From Rhizobium skierniewicense (lineage in GTDB: Bacteria; Pseudomonadota; Alphaproteobacteria; Rhizobiales; Rhizobiaceae), in the NCBI RefSeq assembly GCF_014196515.1, contig NZ_JACIDV010000021.1:1-40952 (forward strand): a DNA stretch of 40,952 nt, written 5' to 3'. Numbering within the stretch: position 1 is the first letter of the stretch; every line of letters begins with the position of its first letter. The translations under genes were made by a program, and so were the position numbers. Below the pieces are notes generated by a model. It made no database searches. It was not told the origin of the DNA and saw nothing but the letters and a program-made list of their open reading frames with translations. This document shows positions 16,197-25,707 of this stretch, piece after piece.

Positions 16197-16778
16197 ATGC
16201 CGATCAAAATATATCTTGCCGGGCCGGAGGTCTTTCTGCCCAACGCCCGTGACATGCTCGACGAAAAAGCAGAGCTTGTTCGCCAAGCAGGACACATCCC
16301 TCTCTCGCCGGGCGATCTGCAGATACCGCCAGCCGACACAAAGCGGGGCCATGGCTGCAACATCAACGCAATCGACGAACAGATGATGCAGGAGGCGGAT
16401 GCCATCATCGCCAATCTGACGCCGTTTCGGGGTATCGCGGCCGATACCGGCACGAGCTATGAGCTCGGCTTTATGTGCGCGCTGGAGAAGCCGGTCTTTG
16501 CCTATACCAATGTTGCTGCCAATCACTTCAGCCGCATCATGAACTATTATGACGGTGTCGCAACCCAGGATGAGACCGGGCGTTACCGAGGTGCGGACGG
16601 GGTGTCTATCGAGAACTTCGACATGGCGGACAACCTCATGCTGCACGGTGGGATCATCAGACGGGGCGGGGCGGTTGTTGTGGGCGATGCGCCAGCCGAT
16701 GCGCTCTATACCGACCTCACGGCCTTCAAGCAGTGCCTGGCGCTCGCCGTCCAGAAACTGGCGTTCAAGAAAGACTGA
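16197..16778 (+). CDS. Nucleoside 2-deoxyribosyltransferase family protein
   Basis: A 193-residue protein starting MPIKIYLAGPEVF, the typical first strand of this family. DTGTSYELGF contains Glu89, at the place of the catalytic nucleophile, and ANLTPFRG matches the conserved binding loop. These enzymes exchange the base on 2'-deoxynucleosides, mainly for purine and pyrimidine salvage or to clear modified bases. The frame continues upstream of the chosen ATG, but those residues do not fit the family. A gap of 18 bases separates its stop from the next gene, so the two may be co-transcribed. Confidence 0.85.
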   Translation: MPIKIYLAGPEVFLPNARDMLDEKAELVRQAGHIPLSPGDLQIPPADTKRGHGCNINAIDEQMMQEADAIIANLTPFRGIAADTGTSYELGFMCALEKPVFAYTNVAANHFSRIMNYYDGVATQDETGRYRGADGVSIENFDMADNLMLHGGIIRRGGAVVVGDAPADALYTDLTAFKQCLALAVQKLAFKKD

Positions 16779-16796
16779 TAGAATGGAGATAGGAAG

Positions 16797-17546
16797 ATGA
16801 GCGGAACAATTCTGATTACCGGTGCCACCTCGGGCTTCGGGCTGGCGACGGCCAGACTTTTTGCCAAGGACGGCTGGAAGGTTATCGGCACCGGCCGTCG
16901 CGCAGAGCGTCTCAACGAGTTGGGTGCCGAGCTTGGCTCGTCGTTCCATGGCATGGCGTTCGATATTACAGACGAAGAGGCCATGGCTTCGGGTTTCAAG
17001 ACATTGCCTGCCGCGTTCCAGAAGATTGACGTTCTGGTCAACAATGCCGGTTTGGCGCTCGGAACGGCATCTGCGCCGGATGTGCCGTTAAAGGACTGGC
17101 ATACGATGGTGAACACCAACATCACCGGGCTCCTTAATATTACCCACCATTTGCTGCCAACGCTCATAGAGCGCCGTGGCATGATCATCAATTTGTCGTC
17201 GGTGGCCGCACACTGGCCCTATGCAGGCGGCAACGTCTATGCGGCGTCAAAAGCATTTTTGCGCCAGTTTTCTTTAGGGTTGCGGTCTGACATGCACGGA
17301 AAAGGTGTGCGCGTCACATCCATCGAGCCTGGCATGTGCGAAACGGAATTCACCGTGGTGCGCACTGGTGGCAATCAGGAGGCCTCTGACAAGCTCTACA
17401 AGGGCGTCAACCCAATTGTTCCCGAGGATATCGCCAACACCATCCACTGGGTCGCGTCTCAGCCAAAGCACATCAATATCAACAGCATAGAGATGATGCC
17501 GGTCAATCAGTCCTTTGCCGGGTTTCAGGTTCATCGCGATCAATGA
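16797..17546 (+). CDS. SDR oxidoreductase, YdfG (3-hydroxy acid dehydrogenase)-like
   Basis: A 249-residue classical SDR. TGATSGFG lies at 8-15, with GTGRRAERL after the second strand; the Arg pair there fits NADP preference by family rule. Other motifs are VNNAGLALG, the catalytic Ser in NLSSVAAHWPY, and Tyr-x3-Lys in YAASK. The end (SIEMMPVNQSFAGFQVHR) is characteristic of the YdfG group, which oxidises L-allo-threonine, serine and related 3-hydroxy acids. A GGAGATAGGAAG ribosome site precedes the ATG. Downstream lies the sRNA gene. Confidence 0.9.
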   Translation: MSGTILITGATSGFGLATARLFAKDGWKVIGTGRRAERLNELGAELGSSFHGMAFDITDEEAMASGFKTLPAAFQKIDVLVNNAGLALGTASAPDVPLKDWHTMVNTNITGLLNITHHLLPTLIERRGMIINLSSVAAHWPYAGGNVYAASKAFLRQFSLGLRSDMHGKGVRVTSIEPGMCETEFTVVRTGGNQEASDKLYKGVNPIVPEDIANTIHWVASQPKHININSIEMMPVNQSFAGFQVHRDQ

Positions 17547-17670
17547 TGGCCACACATAAGCAAATGATGATGAAAAATCGGGCACCGTCATCTTAGCTAT
17601 GCAAAAAATGCATCGCTGCATTGCGATAGTTGCTCTGTTAAAATTCGTTGGCTGCTCTATATTCAAATCA

Positions 17671-17790
17671 TCGAAGCGACGCACTCCTCCTCCCAGCGTC
17701 GCAAGATGTGGATCGACAACACTCCTCCTCCCAGTTGTCGATCAAGTTTAAAGCCTGCCGCACCTCCTCCCGCGGCAGGCTTTTCCTTTT
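17671..17790 (+). ncRNA. Trans-acting sRNA with three anti-Shine-Dalgarno hairpin loops (alpha-r14/NfeR1-like)
   Basis: Three consecutive hairpins each present a CTCCTCC motif in the loop. Hairpin 1 has the stem GCGACGC/GCGTCGC (17676-17702). Hairpin 2 has GATCGACAAC/GTTGTCGATC (17711-17743). Hairpin 3 has AAGCCTGCCGC/GCGGCAGGCTT (17751-17782), followed by TTTTCCTTTT, a Rho-independent terminator. Loop sequences are complementary to ribosome-binding sites (GGAGGAG), so translation repression of many mRNAs is expected. This matches what I recall of the rhizobial alpha-r14 (NfeR1) or 'cuckoo' sRNAs. TATATT at 17658-17663 is a plausible -10, giving a start near 17670. The 17,547-17,860 gap contains only this gene. 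Confidence 0.85.
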
Positions 17791-17860
17791 CTGGGTCAAT
17801 CACCTTCCAGATTTTGCGTACCAGACATCGATCTGATGCGAGGACGACGTTTTCGCCACT

Positions 17861-19150
17861 TCAGATATGAATACCACGCGAAGTCAGCATCGTCTGAATG
17901 TTAACAGCTGATCCTGTCTCTATCGATGCGTTGGCCGCGATGCCTGTCAGAATCGACCATGCACCGGAGACATGATCCGATGCACGGTTAAAGCGATCTG
18001 GCTCCATGGATTGCGGATCGAAGATATAGCCGAGCATCACGGGATCTGCGCCACCATGATCGCCCTTGCCCTTCGTAACCTCTATCATTCGCGGCGCTTG
18101 TCCAGCGAGATGCAACTGCGTCGTCACCGCTTCGTCGTCGGCATGGTCTCTGACGCCTCCGAAAACGCCATGCACCTCAACGTGCTTGTGGACGAGCTCG
18201 CCCTTCGTGCCCTGGAAGCGTATTTCCAGCCCTTCCCACGGAGAGTAAGCCGTGAGCGTGTAGTTGGCAGTGGTACCAGACGCATAGCGAATATGGGCCT
18301 GCATCGTATCTTCGATGCCAATATCCGCGTCGAACACGCACCGGTCACGAAAGTAGCCATCCTCGTCTTCGGCATCGAGATAAAGCGCTCGTAACTGGTC
18401 GTCGGCGGAAAGATCGAGGCAAAAATCGCATCTCTCCGCCACGGAACAGTCCGCGCAGCGTGGGCCATGGTCCTGCAATCCCAACGCGACTGCGGTCTCC
18501 GGGCGATAAAAGGCACGCTGGCCCGATGCGAACACTTCCGTTGGCGCAGATGCCAGCCACCAGTTGAGAAGGTCGAAATGGTGGGTGGATTTGTGGACCA
18601 GAAGCCCGCCGGAGTTTTCCTTGTGCCGGTGCCACCTGCGGAAATAATCCGCGCCGTGGACCCGGTCGAGGTGCCAGCGGAAGTCGACCGCCGTGACCTT
18701 GCCGATCACGCCGGAGGCCAGCATCTCCTTGATCTGCGTTCGTGCGGGGGAATACCGGTAGTTGAATGTCACCATAACCTTGCGGCCTGTGCGCTTCTGC
18801 GCATCTATGATCTGCTTCAGCCGCGACAAATCGATTGTCAGTGGCTTTTCGCAGATGACGTCGCACCCTGCCTCGAACGCCTTGACGATGTAATCTGAGT
18901 GCAAAAAATCGGGCGTCGCGATGACGATTGTGTCTGGTTTCTGTTCTGCAATCAACTGGTCGAAATTTTCGGCCAGATAGGTGGGAACGCCATTGGTGCC
19001 GGGTTTGGATATGGCCTGCGCCGCTTCGCTTAGCCGATGTGCGTTGCTGTCGCACATCGCGACGATCTGGTGCTGGTCAGAATAATTCTGCGTGATGGAA
19101 TCGCGAAACATCTTGTGACGTGACCCACATCCTACAATGGCGATTTTCAT
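17861..19150 (-). CDS. Gfo/Idh/MocA oxidoreductase with Cys cluster
   Basis: A 429-residue protein. The N-terminal Rossmann fold starts MKIAIVGCGSRH and carries the CEKPLT motif (around residue 95), the usual nicotinamide-binding Lys-Pro of this family. HHFDLLNWW follows the catalytic region. An insertion with CADCSVAERCDFC looks like a metal-binding cysteine cluster, as in a subset of this family. It probably oxidises a sugar, polyol or glycoside with NAD(P). It lies after the thu terminator with its own upstream spacer, so it is likely a separate unit. A TCATATTATGA palindrome at 19236-19246 may be an operator. The substrate may be a disaccharide derivative, given the neighbours. Confidence 0.88.
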   Translation of the reverse strand: MKIAIVGCGSRHKMFRDSITQNYSDQHQIVAMCDSNAHRLSEAAQAISKPGTNGVPTYLAENFDQLIAEQKPDTIVIATPDFLHSDYIVKAFEAGCDVICEKPLTIDLSRLKQIIDAQKRTGRKVMVTFNYRYSPARTQIKEMLASGVIGKVTAVDFRWHLDRVHGADYFRRWHRHKENSGGLLVHKSTHHFDLLNWWLASAPTEVFASGQRAFYRPETAVALGLQDHGPRCADCSVAERCDFCLDLSADDQLRALYLDAEDEDGYFRDRCVFDADIGIEDTMQAHIRYASGTTANYTLTAYSPWEGLEIRFQGTKGELVHKHVEVHGVFGGVRDHADDEAVTTQLHLAGQAPRMIEVTKGKGDHGGADPVMLGYIFDPQSMEPDRFNRASDHVSGAWSILTGIAANASIETGSAVNIQTMLTSRGIHI

Positions 19151-19317
19151 TTCTTTTCCCTTTGCTGGATGCAGATTTTTATCGGCGGTGGGCGCGCATG
19201 GCTTCGCGAGAAACTGATATTACCTAAGCATTAAGTCATATTATGATTTTAACGCAAGCGGATTTCCCATGCTGCAACGCACTGATTGGAGATAACGTGG
19301 AGCGACGAAGAAGGTAA

Positions 19318-19352
19318 CAAAACAGAAAAGGCGGCCACATGGACCGCCCTTT
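19318..19352 (-). terminator. Rho-independent terminator of the thu operon
   Basis: On the minus strand AAAGGGCGG and CCGCCTTT pair around a TCCATGTGG loop, with one bulge, followed by TTTTCTGTTTTG. It lies 26 bases after the thuB stop. It separates the thu operon from the downstream Gfo/Idh/MocA gene. Confidence 0.75.
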
Positions 19353-19377
19353 GCAACTGGTCACGTCATGTTCAAAC

Positions 19378-20427
19378 TCAACCGGAAACAGCGATCTCGC
19401 GCCGCTCGCGATCCGTCACGATCGACAGATCGAGTACCTTCTGGAGATTTGCGGCATGGCGGAAATCAGGGTCAGCTTTCCCGCCTTCCATGACGATGTT
19501 TGCGAATTTCTCGTAGTTCGTCAAAACCGGCTCAACCTCGATGTCTCTCCAGATTGCCTTTTCCACGTCTTCGCCCAGGCAGCCGCGAAGCTTGGAGTAA
19601 TCTGGCGTATGGATGACTTCCAGCGCTCCCTTGTCGCCGTGAAGGCGAAGGCGAAGCTCGTTCAGATGGCCGGTTGCCCAGCGTGTGGCGTGGATCACAC
19701 CCATCGCGCCGTTATCAAATTCGGCCGTCATGGTGAAGCTGTCGTTGGCATCGAGATCATAGACATCGATTTTGTTGCCTTCGTATTTGTCGAAGGTCTT
19801 CAGCCGCGTGAAAATACGCTCCACATCGCTGCCGGCGCCATAGGACGCAAAGTCGAGGATGTGAATGCCCACATCACCCAACACGCCGTTGGATCCGTGC
19901 TTGGTGGACAAGCGCCAGAGCCATTTGCTTTCCGTCATCCAGTCGCCCCAAGCCTTGGAAACAAGCCAGCTTTGCAGGTAGGACGCTTCGAGGTGGCGCA
20001 GTTTGCCGATAACGCCGTCCTTCACCATCTGCCGCGCCGCCTGAAGCGGTGCGACATTGCGGTAGGTGAGATTGACCATGGCGACGAGCCCGGCTTTTTC
20101 CGCTGCATCTGCCATTTCGGCTGCCTTGGCATAGGTTTCCGCCAACGGTTTTTCACAAAATACGTGCTTGCCAGCAGCCAGCAGTTTTAGTGTCGTCGGA
20201 TGGTGGATCGCATCTGGAGTCACATTGGCAACCGCATCGAATTCGCCCCATGCAATTGCATCATCCAGCGATGTGAAGGTGAGGGGAATACTGTGGCGCA
20301 AGGCGAACGCGCGGACGACCACGTCATCCACATCGACAGCCGCCACAAGTTCGACGCCCGAGATTTGAGAGAAATGCATGACATGGCTATTGGCCATGCC
20401 ACCCGTTCCGAGAATAAGAAGTTTCAT
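19378..20427 (-). CDS. thuB: ThuB, Gfo/Idh/MocA-type disaccharide dehydrogenase
   Basis: A 349-residue NAD(P)-dependent oxidoreductase starting MKLLILGTGGMA (Rossmann GxGxM) with CEKPLAETYAKA near residue 95. In Sinorhizobium and Agrobacterium, ThuB with ThuA catabolises trehalose and related disaccharides; the pathway was linked to 3-keto-disaccharide formation. The identity rests on its place as last gene of a thuEFGKAB-ordered operon, only 6 bases after thuA. No second substrate-specific motif can be read. Confidence 0.87.
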   Translation of the reverse strand: MKLLILGTGGMANSHVMHFSQISGVELVAAVDVDDVVVRAFALRHSIPLTFTSLDDAIAWGEFDAVANVTPDAIHHPTTLKLLAAGKHVFCEKPLAETYAKAAEMADAAEKAGLVAMVNLTYRNVAPLQAARQMVKDGVIGKLRHLEASYLQSWLVSKAWGDWMTESKWLWRLSTKHGSNGVLGDVGIHILDFASYGAGSDVERIFTRLKTFDKYEGNKIDVYDLDANDSFTMTAEFDNGAMGVIHATRWATGHLNELRLRLHGDKGALEVIHTPDYSKLRGCLGEDVEKAIWRDIEVEPVLTNYEKFANIVMEGGKADPDFRHAANLQKVLDLSIVTDRERREIAVSG

Positions 20428-20433
20428 GATGGC

Positions 20434-21219
20434 TTACCTGTAACCTGCTTCGCCAGCAGCGTGCAATTTGGGACCGCGTTCCTCGATCTTCTCGGGAGCT
20501 TGATCGAAGGGCACATTTGGTGCGTCGTGGATGCCAGTCAAAGCGGCGGCGGGGTTGTAAGCCCATTGGACCGAGTTGCTGATGACCTTTTGAATGTTGG
20601 CATCATGATAGGTTGGATATGTCTCGTGGCCCGGCCGGAAATAGAAGATATTGCCCGCGCCACGACGCCATGTGAGGCCTGAACGAAACACTTCGCCGCC
20701 TTGGAACCATGAGATGAAGACGGTCTCCAGCGGTTCCGGAACTGAGAATTGCTCGCCGTACATCTCCTCGTTTTCCAATTCGAAATACTCCGGCAGACCT
20801 GCCGCAATCGGATGGCGCGGATTGATCGTCCAGACCCGCTCGCGCTCGCCCGCCTCGCGCCATTTCAGCGCGCAGGGTGTTCCCATCAGTCGCTTGAACG
20901 GTTTGGAGAAGTGGCCGGAGTGAAGCACGATTAATCCCATGCCTTCCCAGACCCGCTTGGCGACACGTTCGACAATCTCGTCCGCCACCGCGCCATGGTC
21001 CTTGTGACCCCACCAAACCAGCACGTCAGTCTTGTCCAGTCGTTCCTGCGAAAGACCGTGTTCCGGTTCTTGAAGAGTGGCGGTTGTGGCGTGAATATCG
21101 GGCGTCTTGTTCAGTGCGTCTGCAATTGTCGTATGCATGCCATTTGGATAGAGCGAACGCACCGTCTCGTTGATGTGTTCGTGAATATTTTCGCCCCAGA
21201 CGACGGTATTGATAGTCAT
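20434..21219 (-). CDS. thuA: ThuA, trehalose utilisation protein
   Basis: A 261-residue protein of the ThuA family, which has a class I glutamine amidotransferase-like fold. VLVWWGHKDHGAV, GLIVLHSGHFSKPF and FYFRPGHETYPTY are the family blocks with conserved histidines. The start at 21219 is chosen for the AAGGAG site 7 bases upstream; the longer frame upstream does not fit the family. ThuA acts with ThuB on imported trehalose and related disaccharides in rhizobia. Confidence 0.93.
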   Translation of the reverse strand: MTINTVVWGENIHEHINETVRSLYPNGMHTTIADALNKTPDIHATTATLQEPEHGLSQERLDKTDVLVWWGHKDHGAVADEIVERVAKRVWEGMGLIVLHSGHFSKPFKRLMGTPCALKWREAGERERVWTINPRHPIAAGLPEYFELENEEMYGEQFSVPEPLETVFISWFQGGEVFRSGLTWRRGAGNIFYFRPGHETYPTYHDANIQKVISNSVQWAYNPAAALTGIHDAPNVPFDQAPEKIEERGPKLHAAGEAGYR

Positions 21220-21283
21220 GGTTATGCTCCTTGGTGATCCGGCGCGCTGGGAGGAGCGGCCGGTTAAGAGGGTCTCGATGAGT

Positions 21284-22309
21284 TCAGGCGGCGCGCGTGT
21301 GGGCTTTAGGCAATGCATTGCCCTGTGCGTCGAAGCGGTGGATATGATCAGGCAACGGCGAGAGGGTAAGCGTCTGTCCGGGCTTCCGGGCAGAAACGCC
21401 TTCCTCGCGCACCACGATTGGCTCTTCGGTACCCATGTTCACATAAATGTAGCTGTCTGAGCCCAGCATTTCCGAATGCACGATTTCACCCGTCCACCCG
21501 CCTGCGTCCGCCGTTGCGGTAATGTGTTCCGGCCTGATGCCGACGGTATGAGCGCCATAGGCTTCAGCTAGCTTTCCGGCCAGGAAGTTCATCTTGGGCG
21601 AGCCGATAAAGCTTGCGACGAAGGTGTTAACCGGCGTTTCATATAATTCGAGCGGTGTGCCGATCTGTTCGACCCGGCCGTCGCGCAAAACGCAAATTCT
21701 GTCCGCAAGCGTCATGGCTTCTACCTGATCATGTGTGACGTAAATCATTGTCGTATCAGGCATACTGCGGTTTAATTTGGCGATTTCGAGACGGGTTGCA
21801 ACGCGCAGAGCCGCGTCGAGGTTGGAGAGGGGCTCATCGAAGAGGAATACTTTGGGATCACGAACAATGGCGCGACCGATGGCCACACGCTGGCGCTGGC
21901 CACCGGAAAGCTGCTTGGGCAGACGTTGAAGATAGGGCGTCAGTTGCAGCATCTCCGCTGCGGCCTCGACGCGCTTTCGTCTATCCTCTTTCGTCGATCC
22001 GGCAAGCTTCAGACCAAAGGCCATATTGTCAAAAACGGTCATATGCGGATAGAGCGCATACGACTGGAACACCATCGCAACCCCACGGTCGGCGGGTGTC
22101 AGCCGGTTGACGACCTTTCCTTCAAAAGAAAGTTCGCCGCCAGTGATTTCTTCCAGCCCGCAGATCAGCCGGAGCAGGGTTGATTTTCCGCAGCCGGACG
22201 GGCCGACGAACACCATGAACTCACCGGAATGGATATCCATGTCGATGCCCTTGATGACGTCGAACGCACCGAATGATTTTCTGACATCGCGCAGTCTTAT
22301 ACTGGTCAT
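21284..22309 (-). CDS. thuK: ThuK, ABC transporter ATPase for trehalose/disaccharides
   Basis: A 341-residue MalK/UgpC-type ATPase. Walker A is GPSGCGKST (36-44), the signature is LSGGQ (134-138) and Walker B is VFLFDEP (154-160). The Q-loop reads FQSYALYPH. The C-terminal TOBE-like domain contains VGIRPEH. It energises the ThuFG permease. The ATG at 22309 follows a GGAGAT site and sits 11 bases after the thuG stop. A longer frame upstream is an artefact of overlap with thuG. Confidence 0.95.
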   Translation of the reverse strand: MTSIRLRDVRKSFGAFDVIKGIDMDIHSGEFMVFVGPSGCGKSTLLRLICGLEEITGGELSFEGKVVNRLTPADRGVAMVFQSYALYPHMTVFDNMAFGLKLAGSTKEDRRKRVEAAAEMLQLTPYLQRLPKQLSGGQRQRVAIGRAIVRDPKVFLFDEPLSNLDAALRVATRLEIAKLNRSMPDTTMIYVTHDQVEAMTLADRICVLRDGRVEQIGTPLELYETPVNTFVASFIGSPKMNFLAGKLAEAYGAHTVGIRPEHITATADAGGWTGEIVHSEMLGSDSYIYVNMGTEEPIVVREEGVSARKPGQTLTLSPLPDHIHRFDAQGNALPKAHTRAA

Positions 22310-22320
22310 GAATGTATCTC

Positions 22321-23154
22321 CTAACCCTTGACGCCACCAGCCGTCAGGCCGGAAATGATGCGCCGCTGGAAGATCAGAACGAGGATGATGAGGGGCACGG
22401 TCACGATGACGGAGGCCGCCATGATCGTTCCCCACGGAATTTCAAATTGGGAACTACCGGATAAAAGCGCGATGGCGACGGGCACTGTGCGCTGCTCGTT
22501 GGACGATGTGAAGGTCAAGGCGAAGAGAAACTCGTTCCAGGCTGCTATGAAGGCAAGCAGGCCTGTGGTCACCAGCGCTGGCCACATCAGGGGCAGAAAG
22601 ACCTGCGTGATGATGACCCAAGGCGAAGCTCCGTCCACGATCGCGGCTTCTTCGATTTCCACCGGCAGATCCCGCATGAATGTGGTCAGAACCCAGACGG
22701 TAAAGGGCAGGGTGAAGATCATGTAGGAGAAGATCAACGCAAACGGCGTGTTGAAAACACCGGCCCAGCGGATGAGTTCGAAAAGGCCTGCGAGAACTGC
22801 AATCTGCGGAAACATGGAAACCGAAAGAATGGTCAAGAGGAGAAGAGACCGTCCCTTGAAGCGCACTCGTGCCAAGGCATAAGCCGCAGTGACGGCCAGA
22901 AATAGCGACAAAGCCACGACGCATGTCGCGACCAACAGGGAGTTGCCGAGATTGCGCAGGAAGCTGTCATTGCCGAGCACATCACGATAGTTGCTGAGGG
23001 AAATATTGCGCGGCACATAGTTGATTTCGAACAGCGCCGTTCCGGTTTTGAAGCTCGTCAGGATCGCGTAGTAGAAAGGAAACACCGCGACGATGACGAT
23101 GATGGCGACGAGCGCGTAAAACGCCGTGTTCTTGATGAAGCTGGACGCTGTCAT
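22321..23154 (-). CDS. thuG: ThuG, ABC sugar permease (MalG type)
   Basis: A 277-residue inner-membrane protein with six predicted helices. The EAA loop, which contacts the ATPase, reads [20 protein letters not shown] (around 190). It ends [14 protein letters not shown], the standard MalG-type C-terminus. Its start overlaps the stop of thuF (ATGA), so the two permease subunits are translationally coupled. Confidence 0.95.
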   Translation of the reverse strand: MTASSFIKNTAFYALVAIIVIVAVFPFYYAILTSFKTGTALFEINYVPRNISLSNYRDVLGNDSFLRNLGNSLLVATCVVALSLFLAVTAAYALARVRFKGRSLLLLTILSVSMFPQIAVLAGLFELIRWAGVFNTPFALIFSYMIFTLPFTVWVLTTFMRDLPVEIEEAAIVDGASPWVIITQVFLPLMWPALVTTGLLAFIAAWNEFLFALTFTSSNEQRTVPVAIALLSGSSQFEIPWGTIMAASVIVTVPLIILVLIFQRRIISGLTAGGVKG

Positions 23155-24122
23155 CGGTCTCCTCCATCGGTGTTAACCCGGCCAAGCCACATGTAGATGA
23201 TGGTTATTGACGCGATAATCAGAAACAGCATCGTTGAGGCCGCCGCCCCGTAAGCGAACTTGTCGAAGTCGAACAGGTTTTCACGGGCCAGCACAGACAT
23301 GGTCCTCGTCTGGGAATTGTTCGGTGTCAGAATATAGATGAGATCGAAAACCCGCATGGCATCCAGCATGCGGAAGATAACCGCGACCATCAGGGCAGGG
23401 CGGATCATCGGCAGAGTGACGCGCCAGAAGACCTTGATCGGATGGATACCATCCACCCTGGCGGCCTCGTACATATCCTTCGGCACCATCTGCAGGCCAG
23501 CGAGGATCAGCAGTGCCATGAACGGCGTCGTCTTCCAGACATCCACGATCAGGACCGCAGTCATGGCCGTCTCGGGATTGGCCGTCCATGCGATCTTTTG
23601 CGAGATGAGGCCGAGGCTCATCATCATGTCGTTGAGAATACCGAACTGGTCGTTCAGCATCCACGCCCACATGCGAGCGGACACGATGGTCGGAATGGCC
23701 CAGGGGATGAGAATGGCAGCGCGAACGATGCCGCGACCTTTGAACTCCGCATTCAGAACCAGGGCCACGACCAAACCGAGAGCAGTCTCGACGGAAACAG
23801 AGACCACTGTGAATTTCAGCGTGTTCCACACCGCACCCCACCACGCAGGATCTGCCAGAAGTCCGCGATAGACCGTGCGGCCACTGCTTAGGGTAATCCA
23901 TGAGAGATAGTTCTTCAGACCGACGAAATGGGCATCGGAAAGGCTGGTCAGCGAAGCATCAGTCAGGCTGAACCAGACGGTTCTCATCAATGGCCAACCG
24001 GCCACCAGCGCAAGCGTTAAAAATGTCGGGGCCAGGAAGATCCATGCGGAGCGCAAACGTTCCGATTGAAGATCGGAGCCCTTTGCTGCCGGGAGTGACC
24101 GGACAGAGGTGATTTTTGTCAT
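23151..24122 (-). CDS. thuF: ThuF, ABC sugar permease (MalF type)
   Basis: A 323-residue inner-membrane protein with six helices and the MalF-type start ([22 protein letters not shown]). The EAA loop reads [21 protein letters not shown] (about 215-235). The ATG at 24122 is preferred over a GTG 12 bases upstream; a GGTGGGA site lies before it. It forms the heterodimeric channel with ThuG. Confidence 0.93.
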   Translation of the reverse strand: MTKITSVRSLPAAKGSDLQSERLRSAWIFLAPTFLTLALVAGWPLMRTVWFSLTDASLTSLSDAHFVGLKNYLSWITLSSGRTVYRGLLADPAWWGAVWNTLKFTVVSVSVETALGLVVALVLNAEFKGRGIVRAAILIPWAIPTIVSARMWAWMLNDQFGILNDMMMSLGLISQKIAWTANPETAMTAVLIVDVWKTTPFMALLILAGLQMVPKDMYEAARVDGIHPIKVFWRVTLPMIRPALMVAVIFRMLDAMRVFDLIYILTPNNSQTRTMSVLARENLFDFDKFAYGAAASTMLFLIIASITIIYMWLGRVNTDGGDR

Positions 24123-24186
24123 AGGAATTCCCACCGTTAACAGCGGTCAAGCGGCCGGTGAAGACCGCTTGACGTGTAAAGCCGCG

Positions 24187-25455
24187 TTACCAGCTGTCAC
24201 CCTTGAGATCAGTGAGTTCGACTTCGAGAAGTTCGAGATTTTCGGCAGCGGTACCGGTGCCGGACAGCGTGTTGTGAACAGCACCCCAGAATTTTGCGGA
24301 AACCTCGTTATATTTCACCTTGGTCGCCGCAGACGGGCGCGGTACGGCCGTCTCGAAGATCGGCTTCCAAAGCGGCATGAAAGGTTGTGCCGCCGCAACA
24401 TCCTTATCGTCGTAAAGGGATGAAATGGTCGGCATGTTGGAAAGCTCCACAGCGCGCTTTTTCTGCGTTTCCTCGGAGCCGAGGAATTTTACGAGCGCAA
24501 TCGCGGCCTCCTGGTTTTTGGAATATTTGGAAACTGCGGCGTTCCAGCCGCCCAACGTAGAGGCTGCGGCCTCGCCTTCCGTGCCCGCGGGCAAAGGAAC
24601 GACGCCAAACTTGCCCTTGATGGCACTGTCGCCACCATTACCCAGCGCATAAACATAGGTCCAGTTGCGCATGAAGACCGAATTACCAGTTTGCCAGACT
24701 CCGCGCGCTTCCTCTTCCTTGTAAGCGAGAGCACCTGGCGGAGAAATCGTGCCGATCCAGCTCTTGGCCGTTTCAAGGGCGGCGGCCGCCTTTTCATTGT
24801 TGATGCTGATGTCGCCATTCGCCTCGACGATATGCCCACCGCCAGCGGATGCGATCCATTCCAAAGCGTTGCACGTCAGACCCTCGTAAGCGCTTCCCTG
24901 AAACACGAAGCCCCACATGTCCTTCTGTCCGGCCGCCCGCTCCTTGTCCTGAACATCCTTGGCTGTCACGGCCAGTTCCTGCCACGTCTTGGGTGGCTGC
25001 TTGCCATATTTTTCCAACAGGTCCTTGCGGTAGAACAAAGCCGGCGCATCGGTGTACATCGGCATGGCAACCAGCTTGCCATCGACCGTCTGTGACGCGA
25101 TCACCGATGGGAAGTGCTTGGCAACGACATCCTTTGCCGCATCGGTCAGGTCTACGAACTGTTCTGCCAACTGTGGAGCCCAGACAACGTCTGTCTGGTA
25201 GACGTCGACATCCGTGTTTCCAGCGGCCAGCCACAATCGATACTGGCTGAATTGCTCGCTGGACGACGGCGGCATGGTGACCAGCTTGACCTTGTGGCCG
25301 CTCTGCTTTTCAAATTCCACCAGTTGTTCCCGGATGAAGTTCAGGTTTTTGCCCGTGGAATTCGCAGCCATCGAGATCTCTGCGGCCTGAGCACCCACTC
25401 CCGTCAACACAACGCTGCTGCTGCATAAAATCAAGATTTTCGTTGAAATATTCAT
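24187..25455 (-). CDS. thuE: ThuE, periplasmic trehalose/disaccharide-binding protein
   Basis: A 422-residue family 1 solute-binding protein with an N-terminal Sec signal (hydrophobic ILILCSSSVVLTGVG, cleavage likely after AQA). The binding region has PPSSSEQFSQYRLWL and VDVYQTDVVWAPQ, seen in trehalose/maltose binding proteins of this group. The start at 25455 is set by GGAGGAG 7 bases upstream. First gene of the operon, transcribed away from thuR, with a 64-base spacer to thuF. Confidence 0.94.
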   Translation of the reverse strand: MNISTKILILCSSSVVLTGVGAQAAEISMAANSTGKNLNFIREQLVEFEKQSGHKVKLVTMPPSSSEQFSQYRLWLAAGNTDVDVYQTDVVWAPQLAEQFVDLTDAAKDVVAKHFPSVIASQTVDGKLVAMPMYTDAPALFYRKDLLEKYGKQPPKTWQELAVTAKDVQDKERAAGQKDMWGFVFQGSAYEGLTCNALEWIASAGGGHIVEANGDISINNEKAAAALETAKSWIGTISPPGALAYKEEEARGVWQTGNSVFMRNWTYVYALGNGGDSAIKGKFGVVPLPAGTEGEAAASTLGGWNAAVSKYSKNQEAAIALVKFLGSEETQKKRAVELSNMPTISSLYDDKDVAAAQPFMPLWKPIFETAVPRPSAATKVKYNEVSAKFWGAVHNTLSGTGTAAENLELLEVELTDLKGDSW

Positions 25456-25497
25456 CGTCAAACTCCTCCATGGCGCTTTTCAATTCTCCTCCGAATT

Positions 25498-25509
25498 GAA
25501 AACGCTTTC
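25498..25509. promoter_or_regulatory. LacI-type operator near thuE
   Basis: GAAAACGCTTTC is a near-palindrome with the central CG typical of LacI-family operators. It lies 43 bases upstream of the thuE start, where ThuR could block transcription. Assignment is by pattern and position. Confidence 0.6.
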
Positions 25510-25644
25510 GACTTTCGCCAAGCTCTCAAATTATATTCTGGCTGTCAACGGATATCGATTTGGCTATCTGTGGAAAATAATGAGGGGTTAGAAGGGTAAA
25601 ATTATATTATTCGCTAAAAATCGATGCGTTCTCATCGAGGAAAT

Positions 25645-25660
25645 TTGAAATCGATTTCAA
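25645..25660. promoter_or_regulatory. Perfect LacI-type operator palindrome upstream of thuR
   Basis: TTGAAATCGATTTCAA is a perfect 16-bp inverted repeat centred on CG, 48 bases upstream of the chosen thuR start. With the site at 25498-25509 it offers two ThuR contacts across the divergent promoter region, consistent with autoregulation and possible looping. Confidence 0.6.
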
Positions 25661-25707
25661 TTTTTGGAGACTTGAAACTTTGTTCTGATCCACGCATGCA
25701 AGGGAAA

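Noticed and set aside
25535..25550. TTGACA and TATAAT boxes upstream of thuE
   Set aside because: Read on the minus strand they are only 7 bases apart, so they cannot form one sigma-70 promoter.
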